DNA from: Hymenobacter sp. HSC-4F20
GTDB taxonomy: Bacteria > Bacteroidota > Bacteroidia > Cytophagales > Hymenobacteraceae
Length of the DNA: 64,000 nt
Direction of reading: 5' to 3'
Assembly (NCBI RefSeq): GCF_019599275.1
Contig: NZ_JAHZTD010000001.1
Location: 930,001-994,000 of the forward strand
The notes under the pieces were generated by a model. That model was not told where the DNA came from, did no database searches, and saw only the letters and a list, made by a program, of their open reading frames with translations. A program made the position numbers and the translations under genes. Positions 18,578 to 26,724 of this stretch are shown here, piece after piece (the stretch's first letter is position 1; every line of letters starts with the position of its first letter).

Positions 18578-19567
18578 TTGGAAAAAATAGCCATGCTTGG
18601 CGGCGGCTCCTGGGCCACCGCGCTGACCAAAATTCTCTCCGAAAATGGCAGCCGCGTCCACTGGTGGATGCGCAGCAAGGACGACGTGCAGCACCTGCTG
18701 CGCACCCGCCACAACCCGCGCTACCTCTCCTCCGTGGCCCACGACCTGAACCGGGTGCACCCTACCACCGACCTGGAAGACGCCGTGCGCGAGGCCGACT
18801 GGCTGGTGCTGGCCGTGCCGGCCGCCTTCGTGCAAAGCACCCTCGACAAGCTGGACCGCGACGCCCTGAAGCACAAGCGCATCATCTCGGCCATTAAGGG
18901 CATGATTCCGGGCAAAAACGTGCTGGTGACGGACTACGTGGCCGACCGGTTCCGGCTGCCCCACACCCGGCTGGGGGTAGTGGCCGGCCCCTGCCATGCC
19001 GAGGAAGTGGCCCTGGAAAAGCAGAGCTACCTGACCATCGGCTCCCCGGATGCCGAGCTGGCCGAGGACTTCAGCCGCTTGCTGCGCAACCGCTACGTAA
19101 AAGCCAACCCCGCCCAGGACCTCGACGGGATTGAGTACTGCGCCGTGATGAAAAACATCATTGCCCTGACCGGCGGCATTGCCCACGGCCTGGGCTACGG
19201 CGACAATTTCCAGGCCGTGCTGGTGAGTAACGCCGTGCAGGAAATCCGCCGCTTTGTGCACGCCGTCAACCCCCAGCCCCGCGACCTGTCGGCCTCGGCC
19301 TACCTCGGCGACTTGCTGGTGACGGCCTACTCGCAGTTCTCGCGCAACCGCACCTTCGGCAGCATGGTGGGCCGGGGCTACTCCGTGAAGTCGGCCCAGC
19401 TGGAAATGAATATGATTGCCGAGGGCTACTACGCCGTGAAAAGCATCTACGAGATGAACCGCCGCCTGCAGGTGAACATGCCCATCACCTCGGCCGCCTA
19501 CCACGTGCTCTACGAGAAGATTTCCCCCGCCATTGAGATTGAGCTGCTGAAGGAGAAGTTTAAGTAA
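18578..19567 (+). CDS. gpsA: Glycerol-3-phosphate dehydrogenase [NAD(P)+]
   Basis: A 329-residue enzyme when started at TTG 18578, which gives M-EKIAMLGGGSWATALTKIL, the normal GpsA N terminus with its NAD(P) glycine motif. The open frame extends upstream to 18470, but those 36 codons cross the inverted repeat and look non-coding. ISAIKGMIPG and YCAVMKNIIALTGGIAHGLGYGDN contain the conserved catalytic Lys residues. It reduces dihydroxyacetone phosphate to sn-glycerol 3-phosphate for phospholipid synthesis in the cytosol. It is single-gene, flanked by the efflux terminator and a hypothetical gene. Confidence 0.95.
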   Translation: MEKIAMLGGGSWATALTKILSENGSRVHWWMRSKDDVQHLLRTRHNPRYLSSVAHDLNRVHPTTDLEDAVREADWLVLAVPAAFVQSTLDKLDRDALKHKRIISAIKGMIPGKNVLVTDYVADRFRLPHTRLGVVAGPCHAEEVALEKQSYLTIGSPDAELAEDFSRLLRNRYVKANPAQDLDGIEYCAVMKNIIALTGGIAHGLGYGDNFQAVLVSNAVQEIRRFVHAVNPQPRDLSASAYLGDLLVTAYSQFSRNRTFGSMVGRGYSVKSAQLEMNMIAEGYYAVKSIYEMNRRLQVNMPITSAAYHVLYEKISPAIEIELLKEKFK

Positions 19568-19628
19568 GCTCGATTCCGCTTACCAGTATCTAACCAGACC
19601 ATATCCTCTACCCCTCTGCACGATTACT

Positions 19629-20075
19629 ATGTGGCAGGTTTTGCAAAGTCAGGCTGATATCGACCTGCTAATGCGCACATACCGCAGTTTTCACGACAGC
19701 TGTCTGAAGGAAGTGGCCGTGCAGAACCGGGAGTACGTGGATGAGCGGCAGGCTATGCACTTCGATAACCAGACCATCATCAAAATGCGGTTTCAGAGCC
19801 AGTTTAAGGACAATGCTGTCCTTGAATGGGTATTTGAGGATGTGATTGAATTTAACTGGGTACAGGATGAGCGTAACGTGGATACTGGGTTGAGCATCAT
19901 CCTGCAGGCTGTGTGTCAGTGGCAACAAGAAATGTTGTACTGGGCTGAAGACATTGACTGGCACCTGGATGCGGCTGATAAAAATGACTACCGCTGGGTT
20001 GCCGCCAAACGTGGTCGGTGGAGAATCGTAGAGAAGGGGCTAGGACCTGCTACTGCTCTATTTGCAGCCAGCTAA
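19629..20075 (+). CDS. Hypothetical protein, acidic, Trp-rich
   Basis: A 148-residue protein I do not recognise. It is rich in Trp, Asp and Glu and has no signal peptide or membrane segment. Segments such as LLMRTYRSFHDSCLKEV, MRFQSQFKDNAVLEWVFEDVIEFNW and EMLYWAEDIDWHLD suggest a compact alpha/beta cytosolic protein. The composition recalls small immunity-type proteins, but that is only an impression; no toxin gene is next to it. GC content is lower than in gpsA upstream. It is followed by the DUF4259 gene on the same strand. Confidence 0.7.
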   Translation: MWQVLQSQADIDLLMRTYRSFHDSCLKEVAVQNREYVDERQAMHFDNQTIIKMRFQSQFKDNAVLEWVFEDVIEFNWVQDERNVDTGLSIILQAVCQWQQEMLYWAEDIDWHLDAADKNDYRWVAAKRGRWRIVEKGLGPATALFAAS

Positions 20076-20110
20076 TACCGGAAATCACCCATTATCAACT
20101 GACAGACTAC

Positions 20111-20506
20111 ATGGCCACCTGGGACTACCATAATTTCGACAACGATGCCGCGGCCGACCTGGCCGAGGAATTCCGCAGCAACCCCAACGAAGCGCTGCTC
20201 TACGAGGTGCTGGCCACCGCCGCCGAAGCTGAGGAGGAGCTGGACGAGGAAGAAGCCAGCCAGGCCCTGGCCGCCGCCGAAATCGTGGCGGCTATTCAGG
20301 GGCATCCTACCCCCGATTTCCTGCCCGGCCTTACCCTGGCCGTGAATGGGATGGAGGCCGACGAGGACCTGGCGGAGCTGGCCCAGGAAGCCGTGGAAGC
20401 CGTGCTCAACAGCTCGGCCCTGCAGGTCCGCTGGGCCGAATCGGCGAACTATGCCAACTGGCAGCAACTGCAGCAGGATCTGCTGGCTCGTTTAGCAGCC
20501 GAGTAG
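20111..20506 (+). CDS. DUF4259 domain protein
   Basis: A 131-residue acidic protein starting MATWDYHNFDNDAAADLAEEF, the diagnostic DUF4259 N terminus (G/ATWxYxxFDNDxAAD). The rest is helical and very rich in Glu and Ala (AAEAEEELDEEEASQALAAAEIV). Function is unknown for the family. ATG 20111 was chosen because the extension to 20018 overlaps the preceding gene in another frame. The stop codon abuts the next gene at 20508, so the two are probably co-transcribed. Confidence 0.88.
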   Translation: MATWDYHNFDNDAAADLAEEFRSNPNEALLYEVLATAAEAEEELDEEEASQALAAAEIVAAIQGHPTPDFLPGLTLAVNGMEADEDLAELAQEAVEAVLNSSALQVRWAESANYANWQQLQQDLLARLAAE

Positions 20507-20507
20507 C

Positions 20508-20936
20508 ATGCAGTGGCTTGTGCTGGCCCTGCTCACGGCCCTGTGCCTGGCCCTCTATAACTTCTTTATCAAGCTGGCCGCCGACCACGTTTCGGCCGCC
20601 GCCGGCGCAGTAATTCTGCAGCTGGTGGCCGCTGGTTTGGGTGGCTTGTGGCTGGTATGGCTGCGCCTGAAGGGCCAGCCCCTGGAGCTGAGCGGCAAGG
20701 GGGTAGGCCTGGCTATGGCGGCCGGAGTGGGGGTAGGACTGGCCGAAATCCTGACCTTCATCGTGTTCAGCCGGGGGGTGGCGTCCTCGGTGGGCACGCC
20801 GGTTATTGTGGGCGGCTCGGTGCTGCTGACGGCCGTGCTGGGGCTGGTGGTGCTCCGCGAAACGCTTTCCTGGCCCCAGGCTCTGGGGCTAGTCAGCATT
20901 GTGGTGGGCATTGCCCTGCTGGCCCGCGGCCACTAG
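20508..20936 (+). CDS. EamA/DMT-type small membrane transporter
   Basis: A 142-residue protein with about five transmembrane helices: residues 2-22, 31-53, 65-87, 93-115 and 120-140. The C-terminal VLLTAVLGLVVLRETLSWPQALGLVSIVVGIALL is the classic end of an EamA domain, where an export pore helix carries an RE dipeptide. It is half the length of usual ten-helix EamA proteins, so it would need to dimerise like SMR proteins. The substrate is unknown. It starts 2 bp after the DUF4259 stop codon. Confidence 0.87.
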   Translation: MQWLVLALLTALCLALYNFFIKLAADHVSAAAGAVILQLVAAGLGGLWLVWLRLKGQPLELSGKGVGLAMAAGVGVGLAEILTFIVFSRGVASSVGTPVIVGGSVLLTAVLGLVVLRETLSWPQALGLVSIVVGIALLARGH

Positions 20937-20958
20937 CCAGAGCAAGTTTACAGCCACT

Positions 20959-21008
20959 GCCATACCAAGGCCCGCCGGATGGTACCATCCGGCGGGCCTT
21001 GGTATGGC
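20959..21008. terminator. Bidirectional 50-bp perfect palindrome
   Basis: GCCATACCAAGGCCCGCCGG at 20959 continues into a 50-nt perfect palindrome ending at 21008, centred on GGTACC. It lies between the convergent EamA-like and Fur-family genes and probably stops transcription from both sides, although T runs are short. Confidence 0.8.
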
Positions 21009-21020
21009 AGCGACGCCGCG

Positions 21021-21455
21021 CTAGGCTGCGCCCTGGCACTGCTGGCAGATGCCGGCCAGCAGGTAGTCGCGCGACTCTACCCGGAAGCCCTGGGGGAGCA
21101 GCACGGGCGGAATCGTGACGTGGTCGAGGCAGTAGGTGTGCTGGCACTGGGTGCATTTGAAGTGCACGTGGTCATCGGAGTGGGCGTGCTCCGTACAGTG
21201 GGTCGAGCAGGCCGCGTATCGGATAACGTCGGTATTGTCGATGACGCGGTGAATAAGGCCCTTTTCCTCGAAGGTTTTAAGCGTGCGGTACAACGTAATC
21301 CGGTCAGTATCGGTGCCGAGGGCCTGTTCCAACTCGTGGCTAGTAAGCGCAAAGGGGGAGGAGGCTAGCAGCCGCAGTACTCCCCGGCGTACCGGTGTCT
21401 GCCGCAGCCCGTGCTGGGCTAGTAAGGTAGTGAGCGAGTCAGCAGTAGCTTTCAT
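21021..21455 (-). CDS. Fur-family metal-responsive repressor
   Basis: A 144-residue protein with an N-terminal winged helix (RQTPVRRGVLRLLASSPFALTSHELEQAL then TDRITLYRTLKTFEEKGLIHRV) and a C-terminal metal-binding and dimer domain. Visible ligands are the His/Cys-rich CSTHCTEHAHSDDHVHFKC, the CQHTYC pair and a terminal CQQC, consistent with a structural zinc. The family includes Fur, Zur and PerR; the rich His/Cys loop and short N terminus make Zur-like zinc sensing plausible, but this is not decided. It represses uptake genes when metal is plentiful. No uptake operon is adjacent. Confidence 0.92.
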   Translation of the reverse strand: MKATADSLTTLLAQHGLRQTPVRRGVLRLLASSPFALTSHELEQALGTDTDRITLYRTLKTFEEKGLIHRVIDNTDVIRYAACSTHCTEHAHSDDHVHFKCTQCQHTYCLDHVTIPPVLLPQGFRVESRDYLLAGICQQCQGAA

Positions 21456-21821
21456 GGTACTGCAAACATACGGCGCATTCTACCGTGTTCCTTTTCCTGC
21501 GTCTACGTCCCGGCTGGGCCTCCCCACGCACAAAGGCCAGGGCGCGGGCCCTGGCCTTCGAGTAGTGGTTGTGGAAAAGGAACGGGAACGGTGTCGGCGG
21601 TTAAGGCTGGGCCTCCATGCGCCGGAGGGATGCACAAAGGTGGTGCGCTACGGTGCATCTGCCAAGGTCAATCCGTGGCCGTTTGTGACATGAGAAAACA
21701 TCCGGCATCCTGCGTTAGGCAGCAGTTTAAGCACCGCATTGCTGGTTGGCGTGGGCCGAAGCTTTCTATCAGGCAGCATAAAACAGCGCGGTTGTGACGG
21801 CGCCCGGGAAAACGATTTACG
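21456..21821. other. 366-bp gap with an 11-bp hairpin
   Basis: It contains the Fur-family gene promoter side and one GC-rich hairpin, AAGGCCAGGGC and its complement at 21533-21558 with a 4-nt loop and no clear T run. The rest shows no gene, RNA or repeat that I can support. Confidence 0.5.
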
Positions 21822-23612
21822 CTACCGAGCCACACTGCCGGCTTGGGGTAGCGTAAACCGAAACTGGCTGCCTTGCCCGGGCTGGCTTTCCACCCAGAGT
21901 CGTCCGCCCTGGGCCTCAATAAATTCGCGGGAAATGCTTAGCCCCAGCCCCGAGCCGCCCTTGTGGCCCGAGGCATTGGGCACCTGGGCAAACCGCTGAA
22001 AAATCCGCTCGTGGTATTCCGGCGGAATGCCCGGCCCGCAGTCCTGCACACTGATTTCCAACTGCTCCTGGCGGTAGGAAGCCCGCACAGTGAGGGCGGC
22101 ACCGCGCGGGGAATAGCGGATGGCGTTGGCCAGCAGGTTGATGAGTACCCAGGTGGTCTTCTCCACGTCGGCGCGGGCAGCGGGCAAGTCGGGAGGTAGC
22201 TGCACTTGGAGCTGCAGCTCTTTGTCGTCGAGTTGGGGCTGCACGGTATCGGTAGCGTAGTCCACCACCTCGGCTAGGGTAATTGGTTGGAGGTCAAGCT
22301 GAATGCCGGCGCCAGCATCAAGGCGCGAAACGGCCAGCAGCTGACCTACCATGCCGAGTAGGCGCTGGGTTTCGTCGCGGATGCCGTCGGCGATGCGCAG
22401 GCGCTCCTCGGGGTCGGTGCGCTCGTCTTGCAGCAGCATCAAACTCAGGTTGATGCTGGCCAGGGGCGTTTTCAACTCGTGCGAAACGGTAGCCAGGAAG
22501 TTCGACTTCACCTCGTCCAGCTTTTTAAAATCCGACACGTTGCGCAGGGACAGAATGTGCCCCACAAACTCCGTGCGGCTTGTTTCGCGGTTGCGACTTA
22601 CAATGTGGCTGACGGTGAGACGATAGTAGGCCGTTTCGCCGTCGGGCCGGGCAATGGTGAGCATGACGGGCTGGGGCACCTCCTCGGCCCGCACCGATTC
22701 CTGCTCCAGCAAGGGGCGGAACAGCTCCCGCAGCAGCCCCGATTCCCGGCTTAACTCTTCGGCCCGCTGGCCTACCAGGTCGGCAGCCGTGCGGCCTAGT
22801 AGTTCCCGGGCCACGGGGTTAGCCAGCAGCACGCACCGCTCGGGGTCGAGCAGGAGCAGGCCTTCATCGAGGTGTTCAATGAGGCTTTCCAATCGGCTGC
22901 GCTCCGTGGCCAGGGCGGCCCGCGTTACGCTGCGTTGGTCCTGCATGTAGCCAAAGGCACGGTTGAGGGCCAGAGCTACGGCACCTACCTCGTCGTTTTT
23001 GGCAATGGAAACGCGGGTAGCCGGCCCGGGGCTGGCTATGTCCTCCACATCGGCCCGCAGGCGGCGCAGGGGGCGCAGCACTACCCGCGGCAGCCGCACA
23101 ACCAGCCCCAGCCCCACAGCACTGCTCAGTAACAGCAGCATGAGCACGGTATGGCGTGAGCGCGCCGCAAAGCGGGTCGTTTGTGCCGTTTGCTGATTAA
23201 ACGAGGCCGCATTCAGCTGCATCATGCGGTGAGTTTCAGCCCGCAATTGGTGCAGCTTTACGAGTTGCTGGGGGGCAGGCGCCCGGTCATCCACGAGGCG
23301 CTGATACTCCGCTACCTGCTGGGTAAGCGTATCTACCAGTTCCAGCTCGCCTGCTTCGGTGATGTTAGCGGCCTCGCGGGTCAGGGCCCGCCGCAGCTGA
23401 ACCAAGGGTGCTTGCGCTGTGGGCTGATCCTGTAACTGCTCCAGGGCCCGCAACATCTGCTCCCCATACTCTACTGAGCGGAAATTAGCCCGTTGAACAC
23501 TGCGCGTCCCCACGCTCAGTTGTTGCACGGTCAGTAGCGTGTACCCGCCCAAGCCCAGCAGCAAAGTCAGCATTACCAGAATGCTGAGACGAATTTTTAG
23601 TTTGAGGGACAT
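21822..23612 (-). CDS. Sensor histidine kinase (HAMP-PAS-HisKA-HATPase)
   Basis: A 596-residue membrane kinase. A helix at about 7-28 and another near 152-173 bracket a short periplasmic helical sensor. HAMP follows (LRPLRRLRADVEDIA), then a PAS domain (about 245-360, VLLANPVARELLGRTAADLVGQ), the HisKA box ATVSHELKTPLASINLSLMLL, N box INLLANAIRYSPRG, G1 DCGPGIPPEYHERIFQRF and G2 GHKGGSGLGLSISREF. It autophosphorylates on the H-box His. Its likely partner is the sigma-54 response regulator at 24142-25500, separated from it by one unrelated gene. The signal is unknown. Confidence 0.93.
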   Translation of the reverse strand: MSLKLKIRLSILVMLTLLLGLGGYTLLTVQQLSVGTRSVQRANFRSVEYGEQMLRALEQLQDQPTAQAPLVQLRRALTREAANITEAGELELVDTLTQQVAEYQRLVDDRAPAPQQLVKLHQLRAETHRMMQLNAASFNQQTAQTTRFAARSRHTVLMLLLLSSAVGLGLVVRLPRVVLRPLRRLRADVEDIASPGPATRVSIAKNDEVGAVALALNRAFGYMQDQRSVTRAALATERSRLESLIEHLDEGLLLLDPERCVLLANPVARELLGRTAADLVGQRAEELSRESGLLRELFRPLLEQESVRAEEVPQPVMLTIARPDGETAYYRLTVSHIVSRNRETSRTEFVGHILSLRNVSDFKKLDEVKSNFLATVSHELKTPLASINLSLMLLQDERTDPEERLRIADGIRDETQRLLGMVGQLLAVSRLDAGAGIQLDLQPITLAEVVDYATDTVQPQLDDKELQLQVQLPPDLPAARADVEKTTWVLINLLANAIRYSPRGAALTVRASYRQEQLEISVQDCGPGIPPEYHERIFQRFAQVPNASGHKGGSGLGLSISREFIEAQGGRLWVESQPGQGSQFRFTLPQAGSVAR

Positions 23613-23621
23613 GAGTGGAGT

Positions 23622-24116
23622 TTACAGTTGTACAGATAATTGCCAACTGGATGATTTCGCGCGTCCGAGAATTTCAGGCACGGAGGTGATGCGGGTTTCG
23701 CCCGTGATGTTGTTGCGAAGCGCCACTTTATGACGGCTTCCCAGCGCGTCGGCCGCTTGTATTTCGCTTTCGGTAAGCGCGAAGAAGAAGCCCGAGAAGT
23801 CGGCTTTAACCCGAGCTTGATTAGCTGTTTTTATCTCAATAAATACCATTTCTGGTAGTAGCTCTCGCACCTGTTCAGAGCTGGTAAAATCCAGTGCCTG
23901 AACATTCGGAAGCTCAATAGCATCGAAGCTGCTTGCCTTAATGCTGATACCCGTTGCGCGTAAGCAGTCAAGGAGGATTTTTAACCCTTTACCACGAGGC
24001 CGGGGCACCCAGTTCTCCATTTCCTGCAGTAAGCGCACCTCACCGGCTGCACCTTGCTGATTGGCTAGCCGGGCCAGATGCTTGCGTTTGGCTTCGATAA
24101 CTTCCAGCGGCTTCAT
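23622..24116 (-). CDS. DUF3883/PD-(D/E)XK nuclease-like hypothetical protein
   Basis: A 164-residue protein with a helical N-terminal half and a C-terminal segment MVFIEIKTANQARVKADFSGFFFALTESE around residues 90-120. The pattern IEIKT followed by a hydrophobic strand and a (F/I)xLTxxE helix resembles DUF3883/NO VEIN-type domains, which have the PD-(D/E)XK nuclease fold; E and K of EIK would be catalytic and an earlier Asp (FDAIEL) could be the third ligand. Nuclease activity is inference. It lies between the kinase and response regulator genes (9 and 25 bp gaps) and has lower GC than both, suggesting an inserted or recruited gene. Confidence 0.68.
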   Translation of the reverse strand: MKPLEVIEAKRKHLARLANQQGAAGEVRLLQEMENWVPRPRGKGLKILLDCLRATGISIKASSFDAIELPNVQALDFTSSEQVRELLPEMVFIEIKTANQARVKADFSGFFFALTESEIQAADALGSRHKVALRNNITGETRITSVPEILGRAKSSSWQLSVQL

Positions 24117-24141
24117 CTCTATTCACTTCCTGGCCTATCGT

Positions 24142-25500
24142 TCACAGCCCGTACTCCTGCACCTTGCGGTAGAGGGTAGTGAGGCCGATGGCGAGGCGGC
24201 GGGCAGCTTCGGTTTTGTTGCCCTGCACCTGGTAGAGCACCTGGCGAATATGGCGGGCTTCCACGGCGCGCAGACTCTGGTCGGTGGGGTCGGCGTCGGG
24301 GCTGAGAGGAGAGGGTAGGGCGTGGAACTCGTCGGGGAGGTAGCCGGCCGAGAGGGGCTGGTCGGCGGGGGCGAGGATGGCAGCGCGCTCCAGCACGTTT
24401 TTCAGCTCGCGCACGTTGCCGGGCCACTCGTAGCGTTGGAGGAGCTCTACGCACTCGGGCTCCAGGCTGGGTAGGCGCTTGCGCAGCTGTGCCGCGAAGT
24501 GCTGCAGGAAATACTCGGCCAGGGCCGGCACGTCGGCGGCCCGCTCCTGCAGGCTAGGTACGTTGATGGTGAAGACAGAAAGGCGGTAGTAGAGGTCGGG
24601 GCGGAAGTTACCGGCGGCTGCTTCCTGCTTGAGGTTGCGGTTGGTGGCAGCTACGATGCGCACGTTCACGCTGGTAGGCTTGGTGTCGCCGAGCTTGGTG
24701 AACTGGCGCGTTTCCAGCACCCTAAGGAACTTGGCCTGCACATTCAGCTCCAGCTCCCCGATTTCATCCAGAAACAAGGTGCCGCCCGAAGCTTCCTCCA
24801 GCAAGCCTTTCTTATCGGCCAAGGCCCCAGTAAAGGCGCCTTTCTTGTAGCCAAATAGCTCCGATTCGAGCAAGTCCTTGGGGAAAGCCGAGCAGTTCAC
24901 GGCCACGAAGGGCTTGTGTTTCCGCTCACTGGCTTCGTGAATGGCCTGGGCAAAGAGTTCCTTGCCGGCTCCCGTGGGGCCTTCCAGCAGCACGGTGCTA
25001 TCCGTAGGGGCTACTTGGCGGGCCAGGTCCTGGGCGCGGCGCAGAGCCGGGGCCGCGCCAATCATGCTCTCGAAGCTGTAACGCTGACTCATGCGCCGCT
25101 CCAGCTCGGCCACGCGGCGGCGCAGGCGGGCTTTTTCGGCGGCGCGCTCCACCACTACCACCAACTGCTGCTCGAAGTCGCCCTTGGTGAGGTAGTCGAA
25201 GGCGCCCTGCTTCATGGCCCGCACCCCGTCGGGAATGGTGCCGAAGGCGGTAAGCAGCACGATTTCAATATCGGGGGCCTTGGCCTTGAGCCTCGGAATC
25301 AGGTCCACGCCGTGGGCGTCGGGCAGCTTCACATCGGACACCACTACCAGCACAGCATCGGCGTGCTGCTGGAGCATTTCCAGACCGCGGGTGGCATCGG
25401 GCGCTTGCAGCACGGAGTAGCCTTCCAGCTCCAGCACCCGCGCCAACAGCTGGCGCAGGCGGGCTTCGTCGTCGATGAGGAGGAGGGTACCGGTGGGCAT
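24142..25500 (-). CDS. Sigma-54-dependent response regulator (NtrC family)
   Basis: A 452-residue regulator. The REC domain (1-120) has LLIDDEARLR and the phospho-acceptor in VVVSDVKLPDAHG. The AAA+ domain has Walker A GPTGAGKE, the sigma-54 contact loop YKKGAFTGALADKKG, Walker B GGTLFLDEIGELE and the usual arginine-finger region. The C terminus is a Fis-type helix-turn-helix (GNKTEAARRLAIGLTTLYRKVQEYGL). When phosphorylated it should activate RpoN promoters. It is encoded in the same direction as the kinase at 21822-23612 and is probably its partner. Target genes cannot be told from the window. Confidence 0.95.
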   Translation of the reverse strand: MPTGTLLLIDDEARLRQLLARVLELEGYSVLQAPDATRGLEMLQQHADAVLVVVSDVKLPDAHGVDLIPRLKAKAPDIEIVLLTAFGTIPDGVRAMKQGAFDYLTKGDFEQQLVVVVERAAEKARLRRRVAELERRMSQRYSFESMIGAAPALRRAQDLARQVAPTDSTVLLEGPTGAGKELFAQAIHEASERKHKPFVAVNCSAFPKDLLESELFGYKKGAFTGALADKKGLLEEASGGTLFLDEIGELELNVQAKFLRVLETRQFTKLGDTKPTSVNVRIVAATNRNLKQEAAAGNFRPDLYYRLSVFTINVPSLQERAADVPALAEYFLQHFAAQLRKRLPSLEPECVELLQRYEWPGNVRELKNVLERAAILAPADQPLSAGYLPDEFHALPSPLSPDADPTDQSLRAVEARHIRQVLYQVQGNKTEAARRLAIGLTTLYRKVQEYGL

Positions 25501-25554
25501 TTTGGGGAATTAGTAGTGAGAATGATAGAATCAAGAGTAATGTGGGGGCAAAGG

Positions 25555-26622
25555 CTACTTCAGATTCTTGTTCGCCGGCTTCTGCTGGGGTGGCTTCGGC
25601 CGTTGATGGCGAACCAGGGCTTGTCGGACGGCCGCTGCCGTGGGTAATTCGTTGAGGTAGTCGCGGGGCGTCGGGTCCTCGCGGTACTGCGGCCTGCCAG
25701 CGTTGCTTAAGCCCTGGTATTGAAAAACCCGCGTTTCGTAGTGTGCGACACGTCCGTGTAGCTCGTTACCGTCATCATCCTGGAGGGTCTCCTTCAAACT
25801 GCATTCGTTGAGCACCAGCAATTCTTTCTGTCCATCTTGATCAACATCAGCGAAGAAAATGGCTTCCTCCGTAGTCAGGTCACCCATAGATTCCATATTG
25901 AAGGAATGCACAGCGTAAGTATCGTTTTGGTATGGGTCCAGCACAAAGAGGAATAAGTTGATAGCATTATCCCCATATCCATTGGCCGAAAACACCAGCT
26001 GTTTACCAAAGGCACTTGACCGCCATGCGTAGATAATTGGCTTACGACCGAGGTAAAATGAAACGGGAAGCACGCGCTGCAAAAAGGTGGTATCTGCTTC
26101 GCCGGGCTGGCGGCGCGCTATTCCCGACTGGCAGGTTTGGGCTTCGGTGCGCAGGGCCGTAGCATCCATCGTTGGGTCCCAGGGGTTCATAACCAACGTA
26201 AGCGGTAGGGTGAGCGTAACGCGCACGGGCTGAGCATTTTGCTTGCCGGGAATAAAGGTAGGCAGCTGGCGTACCGCGTTCAGCACAACAGCGTCTAGGC
26301 TCGGGTCAGCGCTCTTGAGGATTTTCAACTGGGTTACCTTACCATCTTTTTCTACCGTGAAGTCTACAAACACGCGCTTATCCGCTGGCAGCATAGTGCC
26401 CCGCGGGAACACGAGGCGCTGTTGCACCGCGTTCTGTAGTGCTTCGGTGCTGGCCCCTATGTAAGGCAGCCGCGGCATTTCTTCCACATAGCGATACACG
26501 GGTTCTTGCACCTTGCTGGGAGGCAGTGACTGGCCGGTTGCTGTTAGTAGAAAGCACTGCAGAATAGAGGTGCTAAGCAGCAGCCCCACGAGCGCGAGTG
26601 TACGGGAGAAATACGTAAACAT
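25555..26622 (-). CDS. TonB C-terminal domain protein, secreted
   Basis: About 355 residues from ATG 26622. An N-terminal signal segment (SRTLALVGLLLSTSILQCFLL) precedes a TonB-C-like domain at about 60-150, with FVDFTVEKDGKVTQLKILKSADPSLDAVVLNAVRQLPTFIPGKQ and PVRVTLTLPLTLVM. The second half (about 175-330) is a beta-rich region with VFSANGYGDNAINLFLFVLD and AIFFADVDQDGQKELLVLNE, the latter like an FG-GAP/EF-type calcium loop. The C terminus is Pro/Lys-rich. There is no ExbB/ExbD nearby, so it need not energise a receptor. Its role in the ABC locus upstream is unproven. Confidence 0.8.
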   Translation of the reverse strand: MFTYFSRTLALVGLLLSTSILQCFLLTATGQSLPPSKVQEPVYRYVEEMPRLPYIGASTEALQNAVQQRLVFPRGTMLPADKRVFVDFTVEKDGKVTQLKILKSADPSLDAVVLNAVRQLPTFIPGKQNAQPVRVTLTLPLTLVMNPWDPTMDATALRTEAQTCQSGIARRQPGEADTTFLQRVLPVSFYLGRKPIIYAWRSSAFGKQLVFSANGYGDNAINLFLFVLDPYQNDTYAVHSFNMESMGDLTTEEAIFFADVDQDGQKELLVLNECSLKETLQDDDGNELHGRVAHYETRVFQYQGLSNAGRPQYREDPTPRDYLNELPTAAAVRQALVRHQRPKPPQQKPANKNLK

Positions 26623-26724
26623 GTATATGGAGTAACCTAGGCGAAGGTAGTGGAAGGAACTGCTGTTACCCAAGCCACGAAGACGGCACCTAAGGTGCTT
26701 CCTTGGTCAGCAACTCGTTCTGTG

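Noticed and set aside
18557..19504. 315-codon minus-strand frame
   Set aside because: Antisense shadow of gpsA in high-GC DNA; His/Gly/Val-rich composition with no domain.
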